Source: Denitrificimonas halotolerans (GTDB taxonomy: Bacteria; Pseudomonadota; Gammaproteobacteria; Pseudomonadales; Pseudomonadaceae). Taken from it: a stretch of DNA of 64,000 nucleotides. The stretch is taken from contig NZ_JAXIVU010000012.1 of the NCBI RefSeq assembly GCF_034259425.1, positions 1-64,000 on the forward strand, in the 5' to 3' direction. Shown piece by piece: positions 25,618 through 34,590 of this stretch; the stretch's first letter is position 1, and each line of letters begins with the position of its first letter. The notes under the pieces are model-generated. The model was not told the DNA's origin, did no database searches, and was given only the letters and a program-made list of their open reading frames with translations. The position numbers and the translations under genes were made by a program.

Positions 25618-26610
25618 ATGCTTAAAATGACCGCTAAAGCACTGGTTTGTGCTGTTTCATTGGGACTTGCGGGTTTGGCTCATGCAGCTGACCCTATTGT
25701 AATTAAATTCTCTCACGTAGTTGCTGAGCACACACCAAAGGGGCAGGGTGCTTTGCTATTTAAAAAGCTTGCTGAAGAGCGTCTACCGGGTAAAGTTGAG
25801 GTTGAGGTGTATCCGAACTCCTCATTGTTTGGTGACGGTAAGGAAATGGAAGCTTTATTGCTAGGTGATGTGCAGTTGATTGCGCCATCATTGGCTAAGT
25901 TTGAACATTACTCAAAGCCTATCCAGATCTTTGATCTGCCCTTTTTGTTTGATGACATTGAAGCCGTTGATCGCTTTCAGAAGGGTCCAGTTGGTCAAGA
26001 ACTCTTGGCTTCTATGGAAGATAAAGGCATTACCGGTTTGGGTTATTGGCACAACGGTCTAAAGCAGTTGTCAGCAAATAAACCTCTGCGTACTCCGCGG
26101 GATGCACGGGGCTTAAAGTTCCGAGTGCAAGCCTCTGCTGTATTGGACGAACAATTTAAAGCATTACGGGCTAACCCGCGGAAAATGAGTTTCGGTGAAG
26201 TCTATCAAGGTTTACAAACTGGTGTAGTGAACGGTGCGGAAAACCCGTATTCCAATATTTACTCGCAGAAAATGCACGAAGTGCAAAAATACATCACTGA
26301 GTCGAATCATGGCCTGCTCGACTATATGGTGATTACTAACACCAAATTCTGGAATGGTTTGCCAGAGGATGTACGTACAGAATTGCGTAACATTATGGAT
26401 GAGGTCACTGTTGAAGTGAACTTGCATGCTGAAGCAATTAACCAGCGTGATAAGCAGGCGATCATTGATAGTGGTCGTAGCGAAATCATTACTTTAACTA
26501 AAGAGCAGCGTGATCAGTGGCGTGATCAGGTGAAGCCCGTTTGGAAGAAGTTTGAGCAAGAAATTGGTGCCGAACGTATTAAAGCTGCGGAGGCTGCTAA
26601 CCAGCAGTAA
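25618..26610 (+). CDS. dctP: C4-dicarboxylate TRAP transporter substrate-binding protein
   Basis: Periplasmic receptor that delivers succinate, malate or fumarate to DctQM. The 330-residue protein has a signal peptide ending AHA (about 23). The DctP fold includes IKFSHVVAEHTPKGQGA, VEVYPNSSLFGDG and FRVQASAVL with the carboxylate-binding Arg, and GVVNGAENPYSNIYSQKMHEV. It is the first gene after the sigma-54 promoter and is followed by a strong hairpin before dctQ. Confidence 0.96.
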   Translation: MLKMTAKALVCAVSLGLAGLAHAADPIVIKFSHVVAEHTPKGQGALLFKKLAEERLPGKVEVEVYPNSSLFGDGKEMEALLLGDVQLIAPSLAKFEHYSKPIQIFDLPFLFDDIEAVDRFQKGPVGQELLASMEDKGITGLGYWHNGLKQLSANKPLRTPRDARGLKFRVQASAVLDEQFKALRANPRKMSFGEVYQGLQTGVVNGAENPYSNIYSQKMHEVQKYITESNHGLLDYMVITNTKFWNGLPEDVRTELRNIMDEVTVEVNLHAEAINQRDKQAIIDSGRSEIITLTKEQRDQWRDQVKPVWKKFEQEIGAERIKAAEAANQQ

Positions 26611-26619
26611 TCTGTGAAT

Positions 26620-26654
26620 CTCCACGTAATCATTCGGGTTACGTGGAGTTTCTT
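26620..26654 (+). terminator. Intercistronic hairpin between dctP and dctQ
   Basis: A perfect 10-bp stem CTCCACGTAA/TTACGTGGAG (26620-26629 and 26639-26648) is followed by TTTCTT. It begins 10 bp after the dctP stop. It probably makes the receptor mRNA more abundant than that of the membrane subunits by partial termination or 3'-end protection. Confidence 0.7.
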
Positions 26655-26706
26655 AAGCTGCAGGCAGGTTAGTCTTTTATTGTACTAACCGTTTTGGGGG
26701 AAATGT

Positions 26707-27351
26707 ATGAATACTTTGCGCCTGATTTGGGACCGTTTTGAAGAGGCTTTTATTGTCTTCTTACTGTCTGCTATGACGTTAGTAACCTTTGTTTATGTCA
26801 TTTTAAATAACGTCTATAGTTTTTTTTATAGTTTGGCTGATTACTTTGCTGAGCACTCAGAGGGCGTGTCTGAGTTTTTTTTCACCATAGGTGATTTCTT
26901 TTTAGACATTGTTCAAACCATGACTTGGAGTAATGCTTTAACGAAGGCATTGTTTGCTTGGCTTATTTTTGTTGGTTTAGCGTATGGGGTTCGTATTGGT
27001 GGTCATATCGGTGTGGATGCTTTAGTTAAATTAGCGTCACGTTCAACTCAGCGTGTGATTGCCATTTTTGCTTGTTTGTTTAGCTTAGGCTATGCCGGTT
27101 TGTTGAGTTTTGCGAGCTTTGAGTGGATTAATACATTGCTTACGGCAAATATTGGTGCCGATGATTTAGGTCAATATGGTATTAAGCAGTGGCATATCGC
27201 AATGATCGTACCTATTGGTTTTACTTTAGTATTTATTCGCTATTTAGAAATTTTGGTGCGCATTATTCGTCATCAGCAAGTGGACTTAGGTTTGGCGGAT
27301 GAGGCTGCTGATGCGATGAAACTTTCAGAGACAGAGGCGGCTAAAGAATGA
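26707..27351 (+). CDS. dctQ: TRAP transporter small permease subunit
   Basis: A 214-residue membrane protein with four predicted helices. It holds the DctQ-type AWLIFVGLAYGVRIGGHIGVDAL segment at about 79-101, which carries the family's Arg-x-Gly-x-His-x-x-x-D pattern. It partners the large subunit DctM, whose start overlaps its stop by 4 bp. The C-terminal tail is acidic and cytoplasmic. Confidence 0.94.
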   Translation: MNTLRLIWDRFEEAFIVFLLSAMTLVTFVYVILNNVYSFFYSLADYFAEHSEGVSEFFFTIGDFFLDIVQTMTWSNALTKALFAWLIFVGLAYGVRIGGHIGVDALVKLASRSTQRVIAIFACLFSLGYAGLLSFASFEWINTLLTANIGADDLGQYGIKQWHIAMIVPIGFTLVFIRYLEILVRIIRHQQVDLGLADEAADAMKLSETEAAKE

Positions 27352-28628
27352 CTATTTTGTTCCTATTCTTAGCGCTCTTTGCGCTGATGTTCATTGGTGT
27401 TCCAGTTGCTGTATCGCTTGGCTTAGCGGGCTCTGTTACCATTATTTTATTCAGCCCAGACTCAGTACGCTCACTGGCAATTAAGTTGTTCGAAACCAGC
27501 GAGCACTATACTTTGCTGGCCATTCCATTCTTTTTATTGGCTGGTTCGTTTATGACAACCGGTGGAGTGGCGCGACGTTTAATTGACTTTGCCAATGCTA
27601 CTGTAGGCCATATTCGTGGTGGCTTAGCAATTGGTTCTGTATTGGCTTGCATGCTTTTTGCTGCGCTTTCAGGTTCAAGTCCCGCTACTGTAGCAGCTGT
27701 GGGCTCGATTGCTATTGCAGGAATGGTACGCTCAGGTTACCCACAGCCTTTTGCCGCAGGTATTGTTACCAATGCTGGTACTTTGGGTATTTTAATCCCG
27801 CCTTCTGTGGTGATGGTTGTTTATGCTGCTGCAACTGAAACTTCAGTGGGTACATTATTTATGGCCGGTGTTGTCCCAGGTTTTTTATTGGGGTTAGTAT
27901 TGATGGTGGCCATTTATATCATTGCAGTAAAAAAGAACTTACCTGCATTACCACGGGCAACGTTTCGAGAGTGGTTGCGTGCTGCACGTAAAGCAGTATG
28001 GGGCTTATTGTTGATGGTCATCATTCTGGGTGGAATCTACTCAGGTATGTTTACTCCAACAGAAGCAGCAGCGGTGGCTGCAGTATACTCTGCCTTCATT
28101 GCACTCTTTGTTTACAAAGACATGAGCCTTAAAGAAGCACCAAAAGTGGTATTAGAGTCAGCGAAGCTTAGTATTATGCTGATGTTTATTATTGCTAACG
28201 CAATGCTTTTTGCTCATGTACTCACAACCGAGCAAATTCCGCAACAAATTACCGCTATGGTGTTAGAAGCGGGTTTACAGCCTTGGATGTTTTTGCTTGT
28301 TGTGAATATTGTTTTACTGGTTGCGGGTGCCTTTATGGAACCGTCAGCTATTATCTTGATTTTGGCACCTATTTTATTCCCGATTGCAGTGCAGTTAGGT
28401 ATTGATCCTATCCATTTAGGGATCATCATGGTGGTCAATATGGAGATCGGTTTGATTACACCACCGGTAGGACTCAACCTCTTTGTTACTTCAGCAGTGA
28501 CAGGAATGCCATTGTCCGCAGTGATACGAGCGGCATTACCATGGTTGATGTTGCTATTGAGCTTCTTGGTGATTGTGACTTATATACCAAGTGTTTCGAT
28601 GGGGCTGCCGAGAATGTTGGGGATGTAG
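27348..28628 (+). CDS. dctM: TRAP transporter large permease subunit
   Basis: A 426-residue, roughly 12-helix membrane protein that carries the sodium-driven transport pathway. Family segments include VPVAVSLGLAG, the LAIPFFLLAGSFMTTGG block, ALSGSSPATVAAVGSIA, GTLGILIPPSVVMVVYAA and the C-terminal EIGLITPPVGLNLFV. It is translationally coupled to dctQ, and a Rho-independent terminator follows. Confidence 0.96.
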   Translation: MTILFLFLALFALMFIGVPVAVSLGLAGSVTIILFSPDSVRSLAIKLFETSEHYTLLAIPFFLLAGSFMTTGGVARRLIDFANATVGHIRGGLAIGSVLACMLFAALSGSSPATVAAVGSIAIAGMVRSGYPQPFAAGIVTNAGTLGILIPPSVVMVVYAAATETSVGTLFMAGVVPGFLLGLVLMVAIYIIAVKKNLPALPRATFREWLRAARKAVWGLLLMVIILGGIYSGMFTPTEAAAVAAVYSAFIALFVYKDMSLKEAPKVVLESAKLSIMLMFIIANAMLFAHVLTTEQIPQQITAMVLEAGLQPWMFLLVVNIVLLVAGAFMEPSAIILILAPILFPIAVQLGIDPIHLGIIMVVNMEIGLITPPVGLNLFVTSAVTGMPLSAVIRAALPWLMLLLSFLVIVTYIPSVSMGLPRMLGM

Positions 28629-28654
28629 TTTTAGAGCGCTTTATTACGAGCTTG

Positions 28655-28692
28655 AAAAAACGGCTGGACGCAGGATGCTCCGGCCGTTTTTT
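28655..28692 (+). terminator. Rho-independent terminator of dctPQM
   Basis: An imperfect GC-rich stem (AAAAACGGCTGGA against TCCGGCCGTTTTTT) ends in a T-run, 27 bp after the dctM stop. The A-run on the other side may let it work in both directions. Confidence 0.85.
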
Positions 28693-28810
28693 ATATTGGA
28701 CCATTTTATTGTACGAGACAGCGCTAGCGAAACAGTTGATCGGTAAGATGCGCCTGTCTTTTTTTATAGAGAGGGAGATAATAGTGCTCCAATTTAGAAG
28801 GATGGTTAAC

Positions 28811-29701
28811 GTGCAATATGCTTTTCCAATGATGGCCGTATTATTTTGGGCCGCAAACACTGTAGTGAACAAAATGACCGTCGGTGTTATTTTTCCTGCT
28901 GAAATCGGATTTTATCGTTGGTTATTTGCAGGCTTGTTGTTTACGCCATTTTTATTGCATCCAATACTACGTAACTGGAGCAATATTCGACCACACTTGA
29001 TCAAAATTTTTATCCTAGGCGTTTTAGGAATGGCGATTTATCAAAGCTTAGCGTATTTTGCTGCACCGAAAACCACTGCAATGAATATGGGGATTATTTT
29101 ATCGTTGATGCCTGTCATGTCGTTAGGTATGGCGATTGTTGCATTAGGCCAGCATGTCACCATGGGCGCTATAGCAGGTATTGTGTGCTCATTCATTGGC
29201 GTGTTGTTAGTGATGAGTGAGGGTAATCTCGGGGTGCTGTTACAGCAAGGGGTTAACTTGGGGGATCTGATGATGCTGTTTGCCACTTTTGCTTATGCGC
29301 TTTATAGCACTTTATTAAAGTACTGGCAGATGGATATTCCAGCCTTGCAATTGCTGTATTTGCAGATTCTGGTTGCGATTGTTGTGCTGTTTCCTTTGTT
29401 TTTCTTTTCTGAAAAAGCTGGGTTGAACGGTGCAAATTTACCCTTAGTGCTATTTGCCTGTGTTTTTGCATCCATTGCCGCACCTTTGGCGTGGATGCGA
29501 GCTGTACGCTCGTTAGGTCCAAGTCGTACGTCGGTATTTTTTAATTTTGTCCCAGTGCTTACTATCATTATTGCTGCTTTGGTCTTATCTGAGCGTTTGG
29601 AGCTTTATCATGCACTTGGTGGTGGTCTCACTTTATGTGGCGTGGTGCTTTCTGAGCGTTGGACGCGTCCGTTACGTAAAAAACGAACTAAAGAATACTG
29701 A
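28811..29701 (+). CDS. DMT superfamily (EamA) permease
   Basis: A 296-residue membrane protein with ten helices in two EamA repeats. The first repeat begins AVLFWAANTVVNK and includes GFYRWLFAGLLF; the second includes GDLMMLFATFAYALYSTLLK and ends with VFFNFVPVLTIIIAALVLSE. I chose the GTG at 28811 because AGAAGG lies 9 bp upstream; the ATG at 28802 directly touches that site, and further upstream starts run into dctM and its terminator. The substrate is unknown; relatives export amino acids or metabolites. Confidence 0.88.
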   Translation: MQYAFPMMAVLFWAANTVVNKMTVGVIFPAEIGFYRWLFAGLLFTPFLLHPILRNWSNIRPHLIKIFILGVLGMAIYQSLAYFAAPKTTAMNMGIILSLMPVMSLGMAIVALGQHVTMGAIAGIVCSFIGVLLVMSEGNLGVLLQQGVNLGDLMMLFATFAYALYSTLLKYWQMDIPALQLLYLQILVAIVVLFPLFFFSEKAGLNGANLPLVLFACVFASIAAPLAWMRAVRSLGPSRTSVFFNFVPVLTIIIAALVLSERLELYHALGGGLTLCGVVLSERWTRPLRKKRTKEY

Positions 29702-30017
29702 AGAGGTTTTTCGAGTAACTTAAGGCGGGGGGAAGGGGCAAGTTTGGCTATCCCTGCCATAAGTGTTATTGTTTCCCACTGTCGTAAATACAGATACAGG
29801 CAGTATTTACGCTTCTCCTGGTATATACCGGGCTTGTCACTGCAGGATTTATTCCTGGTAACGATAGCATTTTTGTTTTATATCAAGAGTGCTATGTCTA
29901 GTTTGCTTTTAACAGTTTATGCGCTCGCAAGCTCATCTTGCTGACCTTGTAGAGTTGCGCAATATAGTCGCGTGAAATATGTCTTGCCTGTGACGTCAGC
30001 GACGTAAAGGAGTAAGA
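29702..30017. other. Non-coding gap with an inverted repeat
   Basis: I see no gene in these 316 bp. A perfect 9-bp inverted repeat, CGTAAATAC (29783-29791) and GTATTTACG (29803-29811), could be an operator or transcript hairpin for the symporter gene downstream. AAAGGAG directly precedes the symporter start. Confidence 0.5.
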
Positions 30018-31646
30018 ATGTTTCAATTTACAACGAGCAGTGCGTTATTGATTCTTCTGGGATTTTATGGCGTTACGTTTCTCTTAACACTCACTATCGG
30101 AAAAAAACAAGAAAACGCCGACGGTTATATGACCGCTAACGGTTCTGTTGGTTTTGGTATGTCTGCTGCGAGTATGACGGCGACATGGATTTGGGCAGCA
30201 TCTTTTTATGCTGCAGCCAGTTCAGGCTATAAATATGGTTTATCAGGAGCAATCCACTATGGATTTTGGGGTGCTTTGATGATTCTGTTTATCTATCCTT
30301 TTGGTCGGCGTTTCCGTAAGTTAGCCCCTAATGCTCATACTTTGGCGGAGATTATGCATGCACGGCATGGTAGCTCCAGTCAAATGGTCTTAGCTGGCTC
30401 GAATATTGTGGGTAGTGTGATTAGTTTAATGGTCAACTTTACTGCTGCGGGTGCGCTAGTTGATATTTTATCTCCGCTAAGCTTTGTCCAAGGTGTCATG
30501 ATAGCTGGGTTTGGTGTGCTAACTTATACCTTATGGTCAGGTTTCCGAGCATCGGTCTTTACTGACTTTGCTCAGTTAGTAGCGATGATTTTAGCTGCTG
30601 TTATTATTATTCCAATGATCTTTTTCCAGTTAGGTGGGCCAACATTATTTGAAGAGGGTATGCCTAATCTGACGTTAGAACAGCAAGATTTCTTTTCTAC
30701 AACTGCAATTTTAGAGCAAGGTGCTCCCTATTTTGTCGCAGTTTTAGCTTATGCTATTGGTAACCAAACCATTGCTCAGCGCTTATTTGCAGTACGAGAA
30801 GATTTAATTAAGCCGAGTTTTATTACCGCAACCATTGGGTATGGTTCGATAGTGATTGGCTTAGGTATGTTGGGCTTGTTGGCATTGTTTGCCGGTGTGA
30901 CACCAATTGACGGGGATTTAAATAACTTGATCCCACAAATGGCTGCAACTTATTTGCCACCAGTTATGGTGGGTGTGCTCTTTATTATGGTCATCGGTTC
31001 GCTTTCTTCGACAGCGGACTCTGATTTATCAGCTTTATCTGCCATTATCATGACGGATGTTTACGGTAAGCATATTACTAAAAACAACCCTGACCCGTTG
31101 AAAATGCTATGGGTCGGTCGCTTGACCATGGTTGTAGCTGCACTATTGGGTGTGGTCTTTGCGAGCTTGAAACTGGATATTTTAGCCATGCTGATTTTTG
31201 TAGGTGCACTTTGGGGCTCGATTGTTTTCCCTGTGATTGTGAGCCTGTACTGGAATCGTGTGACTAATGCGGCCTTTACTACTTCAGTGGCGGTTTCATT
31301 TGTTTTGTTCTTAGTAGTGCGCTTTGATTTGCTACCTATTGAGGGGGCAATTGCCATGTTCTTTGAGCTATTTGCAGCCGTAGGTGGTGGTGTTGTACTA
31401 GGATTAATGGCATTTGGTTTCTTTGGGCGTATGGCGGGTTTGATCATAGGCTTAATAACTGCAGTTGTTTTGGTCTTTTTCACGGTTGGTTTCTTACGTG
31501 AATATACTGTGCTCTTGAGTTCATTGACTGCGTATGGTGCGAGTGCTGTGGTCTGTACGATTATGACGTTACTGAGTAAAGCACCAGACTTTGACTTCAA
31601 CAGTATCGATCAGCGTGTAATTGAATTCCATAAAGAAGAGGCTTAA
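30018..31646 (+). CDS. Sodium:solute symporter family transporter
   Basis: A 542-residue SSF membrane protein with about 13-14 helices. It shows the family core SMTATWIWAASFYAAASSGYKYG at about 53-75, the sodium-binding region GSLSSTADSDLSALSAIIMTDVY at about 335-357 and the RLFAVRE loop. The overall pattern resembles the urea/proton DUR3-like branch rather than proline or pantothenate carriers, but the substrate is not certain. It is followed 10 bp later by a gene for a 43-residue single-helix protein, which looks like a dedicated small subunit. Confidence 0.9.
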   Translation: MFQFTTSSALLILLGFYGVTFLLTLTIGKKQENADGYMTANGSVGFGMSAASMTATWIWAASFYAAASSGYKYGLSGAIHYGFWGALMILFIYPFGRRFRKLAPNAHTLAEIMHARHGSSSQMVLAGSNIVGSVISLMVNFTAAGALVDILSPLSFVQGVMIAGFGVLTYTLWSGFRASVFTDFAQLVAMILAAVIIIPMIFFQLGGPTLFEEGMPNLTLEQQDFFSTTAILEQGAPYFVAVLAYAIGNQTIAQRLFAVREDLIKPSFITATIGYGSIVIGLGMLGLLALFAGVTPIDGDLNNLIPQMAATYLPPVMVGVLFIMVIGSLSSTADSDLSALSAIIMTDVYGKHITKNNPDPLKMLWVGRLTMVVAALLGVVFASLKLDILAMLIFVGALWGSIVFPVIVSLYWNRVTNAAFTTSVAVSFVLFLVVRFDLLPIEGAIAMFFELFAAVGGGVVLGLMAFGFFGRMAGLIIGLITAVVLVFFTVGFLREYTVLLSSLTAYGASAVVCTIMTLLSKAPDFDFNSIDQRVIEFHKEEA

Positions 31647-31656
31647 GGAGAAAAAG

Positions 31657-31788
31657 ATGTCCACATTTGGATTGACTGTTTATATTATGATTTGGCCTGT
31701 ACTTTCGGCCTTAGTGTTGATAACCCTTTGCACTGCTTTGGTGGTTGATATACGTAACGCCAAAAAAGAAGGTAAGTCTTTGGTTTGA
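31657..31788 (+). CDS. Small transmembrane transporter partner (43 aa)
   Basis: ATG at 31657 with AAGGAG 6 bp upstream (31645-31650), stop TGA at 31786-31788. The 43-residue product has a single hydrophobic helix (YIMIWPVLSALVLITLCTAL, about 9-28) and a short basic C-terminal tail (DIRNAKKEGKS). It sits 10 bp after the symporter and before a shared terminator. Small single-helix subunits of this kind are annotated next to some sodium symporters, so a role in stability or activity of the symporter is inferred. Confidence 0.75.
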   Translation: MSTFGLTVYIMIWPVLSALVLITLCTALVVDIRNAKKEGKSLV

Positions 31789-31840
31789 TCAAACCTAATG
31801 AACTGAATAAGCTGTTGCAGTGACATTAAAATAAAGCCTA

Positions 31841-31875
31841 AGCCCGTATCATGTTTATGATGCGGGCTTTTTTTG
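31841..31875 (+). terminator. Rho-independent terminator after the symporter operon
   Basis: A 12-bp stem AGCCCGTATCAT/ATGATGCGGGCT with a GTTT loop is followed by eight T. Confidence 0.92.
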
Positions 31876-32044
31876 TAGTGCGTCAAGCAGGCGCGTAGTG
31901 TCTTGATAGGCTACGTGTGGTGGCAGTTGGATGGAGCGGTGGTGCAGTTCCCACTATAAGCCTAATCAGGGTAACTATGGCTAGACGGCAAGAGTGTTCT
32001 CGTTAGGCTGAAGGAAGTTGTAGGCAAAGCACTGTTCTAACGAG

Positions 32045-32404
32045 CAGAAACCTTTGCTTAATAGAATGGCAAGAAGCATTAATTTCGTCTGGAACTATAC
32101 TAATGAATTAAGCCAACGCTCGATTAAGGAGCGCGGCGTGTTTTTATCAGCCTATGATGTTCAGAAGTATACCAATGGTTCGGGTAAGGACTTAGGACTA
32201 CACGGCCAAACGGTGCAACGTATTGCAGTTGAGTACATTACGCGTTGCGTTCAAGAAGGTGCGGCTGAACTGGCGCAAATCAGGAGGTGTACGCCGTTCG
32301 CTAGCTGGATTCCTGTTAATACAGGTGCAGCGCAATGGAAGAGTGGCAACTGTTACGTAGAAGACTGCAATATAGGACGGATGCCAAGGTTCTCATCGGT
32401 GTAG
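32045..32404 (+). pseudogene. TnpB 5' fragment, frameshifted
   Basis: The DNA matches the N-terminal part of the intact TnpB copies from PLLNRMARS onward (NFVWNYTNELSQRSIKERGVFLSAYDV), but the first 20 or so residues and the left end are missing. A frame change near 32245 scrambles the KKVRLNWRKSGGV segment, and the frame returns at WIPVNTGAAQW before the similarity stops near 32345. The flanks 31876-32044 and 32405-32520 show no gene. It is a dead relic lying between a terminator and the tRNA gene. Confidence 0.85.
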
Positions 32405-32523
32405 TGATGTAGATGACTAATGATGAACTATTGCATGATTTAATGAGTAGGCTGATTGTGGACTGCCTGAATAAAAATCGATTGCTTCGTAATCGAGCTG
32501 TATCTTTTTGAAGGGCTGGGAAA

Positions 32524-32600
<77 letters not shown>

Positions 32601-32642
32601 CAGCAGCAGCTAATTATACCTGTGAATTATAAAGACGCAATC

Positions 32643-32671
32643 AAAAACCCCCGATTTAATCGGGGGTTTTT
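32643..32671 (-). terminator. rpoD terminator
   Basis: A near-perfect palindrome AAAAACCCCCGATT/AATCGGGGGTTTTT directly after the rpoD stop. The A- and T-runs on both sides make it potentially bidirectional. Confidence 0.93.
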
Positions 32672-32675
32672 GATT

Positions 32676-34523
32676 TTACTCATCTAAGAAGGAACGCAAG
32701 TGCTCACTGCGTGATGGGTGACGCAGTTTTCGTAAAGCTTTAGCTTCGATTTGACGAATCCGTTCACGAGTCACATCAAACTGTTTGCCGACTTCTTCTA
32801 ACGTATGGTCAGTATTCATATCAATACCAAAACGCATACGTAAAACTTTTGCTTCACGCTCCGTTAGACCGCCTAATACATCGCGAGTGGCTTCTCTTAG
32901 GTTCTCTACAGTTGCAATATCAATGGGTGATTGCATAGTAGCATCCTCAATGAAGTCTCCTAAATGCGAGTCTTCATCATCACCAATTGGTGTTTCCATA
33001 GAAATGGGTTCTTTGGCAATCTTCAAGACTTTACGTACGCGATCTTCAGACATCTCCATACGTTCGCCTAGTTCTTCAGGGGTCGGTTCACGGCCCATTT
33101 CTTGAAGCATTTGGCGTGAGATACGATTAAGTTTGTTGATGGTCTCAATCATATGCACAGGAATACGAATGGTGCGTGCTTGGTCGGCAATCGAGCGTGT
33201 AATGGCTTGACGAATCCACCAAGTAGCATAGGTCGAGAACTTATAGCCACGACGGTATTCGAACTTGTCGACCGCTTTCATTAAGCCAATATTACCTTCC
33301 TGGATGAGATCCAAGAACTGTAAGCCACGGTTGGTGTATTTCTTAGCAATAGAAATGACCAGACGTAGGTTGGCTTCAACCATTTCTTTCTTCGCACGGC
33401 CAGCTTTGGCTTCCCCAATGGACATGCGACGGTTGATATCTTTGATATCCGCAATGGTCAATGAAGTTTCTTCTTCCAACTCAATCAAGAGTTGTTGATT
33501 ACGCTGAATTTCTTCAATTAAAGGTACCAAGTTAGCGGCATAACGTGCTTTGCTTTCGCTGAGCTTGACGGCCCACTCTAAATCTACTTCATTGCCAGGG
33601 AAGTGTTTTAGAAAGTCGGCACGTGGCATACGTGCGTCACGTACGCATAGCTGCATAATGGCACGTTCTTGGCGACGGACACGATGTAAAGCATCACGCA
33701 CGATGATAACTAAAGCATCGTACTGTTTAGGCACTAATTTAATAGGCATAAACAGTTCAGCCAACTCGTGGAGTGCTTCTACGGCTTGTTTGCTATTGCG
33801 GTCGTGTTTTTTCAGTATTTTTTCAACTGTTGCCAGTTGTTCTGCGATAGCACCGAAACGTTGTTTAGCCACCTCAGGATCAGGACCACCGTCACCGGTT
33901 TCCTCCTCTTCCTCTGGCTCTTCTTCTTCCTCTTCTTCTTCGTCATCATCATCTTTAGCTTTGGCTGGCTTGGCTTTTGGCACAGGCGGCGCAGCTTGCT
34001 CAGCAACTTCATCGTCAGGGTCGATGTAGCCGTTAAAGATATCAGTAAGACGGGTGCCTTCCTCGATCGCACGATCAAAGCTAGCGAGGACGTCGGCAAC
34101 GGTACCAGGGAAGTGTGCGATAGCCCCCATCACTTCACGAATACCTTCCTCGATGCGCTTGGCGATTTCGATTTCGCCTTCACGGGTGAGGAGTTCGACC
34201 GTACCCATTTCACGCATGTACATTCGTACGGGATCTGTAGTGCGGCCAATGTCTGTTTCAACAGCAGCAAGAGCTGCAGCAGCTTCTTCAGCGGCAGCTT
34301 CATCGGTATCTGCGCCTGCGAGTAGCAGTGCGTCAGCATCGGGCGCAGTTTCAAAGACATTGATTCCCATGTCATTGATCATGCGAATAATATCTTCGAC
34401 CTGTTCTGGGTCCGAAATATCTTCAGGAAGATGGTCGTTGACCTCGGCGTAAGTCAGGTATCCCTGCTCACGGCCGCGGGCGATTAATTCTTTTAGACGA
34501 GATTGTTGTGATTTTGCGGACAT
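32676..34523 (-). CDS. rpoD: RNA polymerase primary sigma factor (sigma-70)
   Basis: A 615-residue housekeeping sigma factor. Region 1.1 is at the N-terminus, followed by region 1.2 (TDPVRMYMREMGTVELL) at about 96-112. A very acidic non-conserved insert (KDDDDEEEEEEEPEEEEE) lies at about 190-207. Regions 2.3-2.4 read YKFSTYATWWIRQAITRSIA, and region 4.2 ends with VTRERIRQIEAKALRKLRHP. The ATG has AGGGTGAT upstream. It ends the rpsU-dnaG-rpoD macromolecular synthesis block. Confidence 0.98.
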   Translation of the reverse strand: MSAKSQQSRLKELIARGREQGYLTYAEVNDHLPEDISDPEQVEDIIRMINDMGINVFETAPDADALLLAGADTDEAAAEEAAAALAAVETDIGRTTDPVRMYMREMGTVELLTREGEIEIAKRIEEGIREVMGAIAHFPGTVADVLASFDRAIEEGTRLTDIFNGYIDPDDEVAEQAAPPVPKAKPAKAKDDDDEEEEEEEEPEEEEETGDGGPDPEVAKQRFGAIAEQLATVEKILKKHDRNSKQAVEALHELAELFMPIKLVPKQYDALVIIVRDALHRVRRQERAIMQLCVRDARMPRADFLKHFPGNEVDLEWAVKLSESKARYAANLVPLIEEIQRNQQLLIELEEETSLTIADIKDINRRMSIGEAKAGRAKKEMVEANLRLVISIAKKYTNRGLQFLDLIQEGNIGLMKAVDKFEYRRGYKFSTYATWWIRQAITRSIADQARTIRIPVHMIETINKLNRISRQMLQEMGREPTPEELGERMEMSEDRVRKVLKIAKEPISMETPIGDDEDSHLGDFIEDATMQSPIDIATVENLREATRDVLGGLTEREAKVLRMRFGIDMNTDHTLEEVGKQFDVTRERIRQIEAKALRKLRHPSRSEHLRSFLDE

Positions 34524-34590
34524 ATCACCCTATCCATGAAAGGTCTGGGCCGAAAGGCAATTAAGGCTATATTATACTGCATATAGTGGT

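Noticed and set aside
28541..28810. N-terminal extension of the DMT permease
   Set aside because: It runs through the dctM 3' end and its terminator and lacks a start signal.
31061..31600. Lys/Thr-rich 179-codon frame opposite the symporter
   Set aside because: Its composition is the complement of a hydrophobic membrane gene and it shows no domain.
33550..34452. Ser-rich frames opposite rpoD
   Set aside because: They mirror the acidic Asp/Glu stretch of RpoD on the other strand, with no ribosome-binding site or family match.
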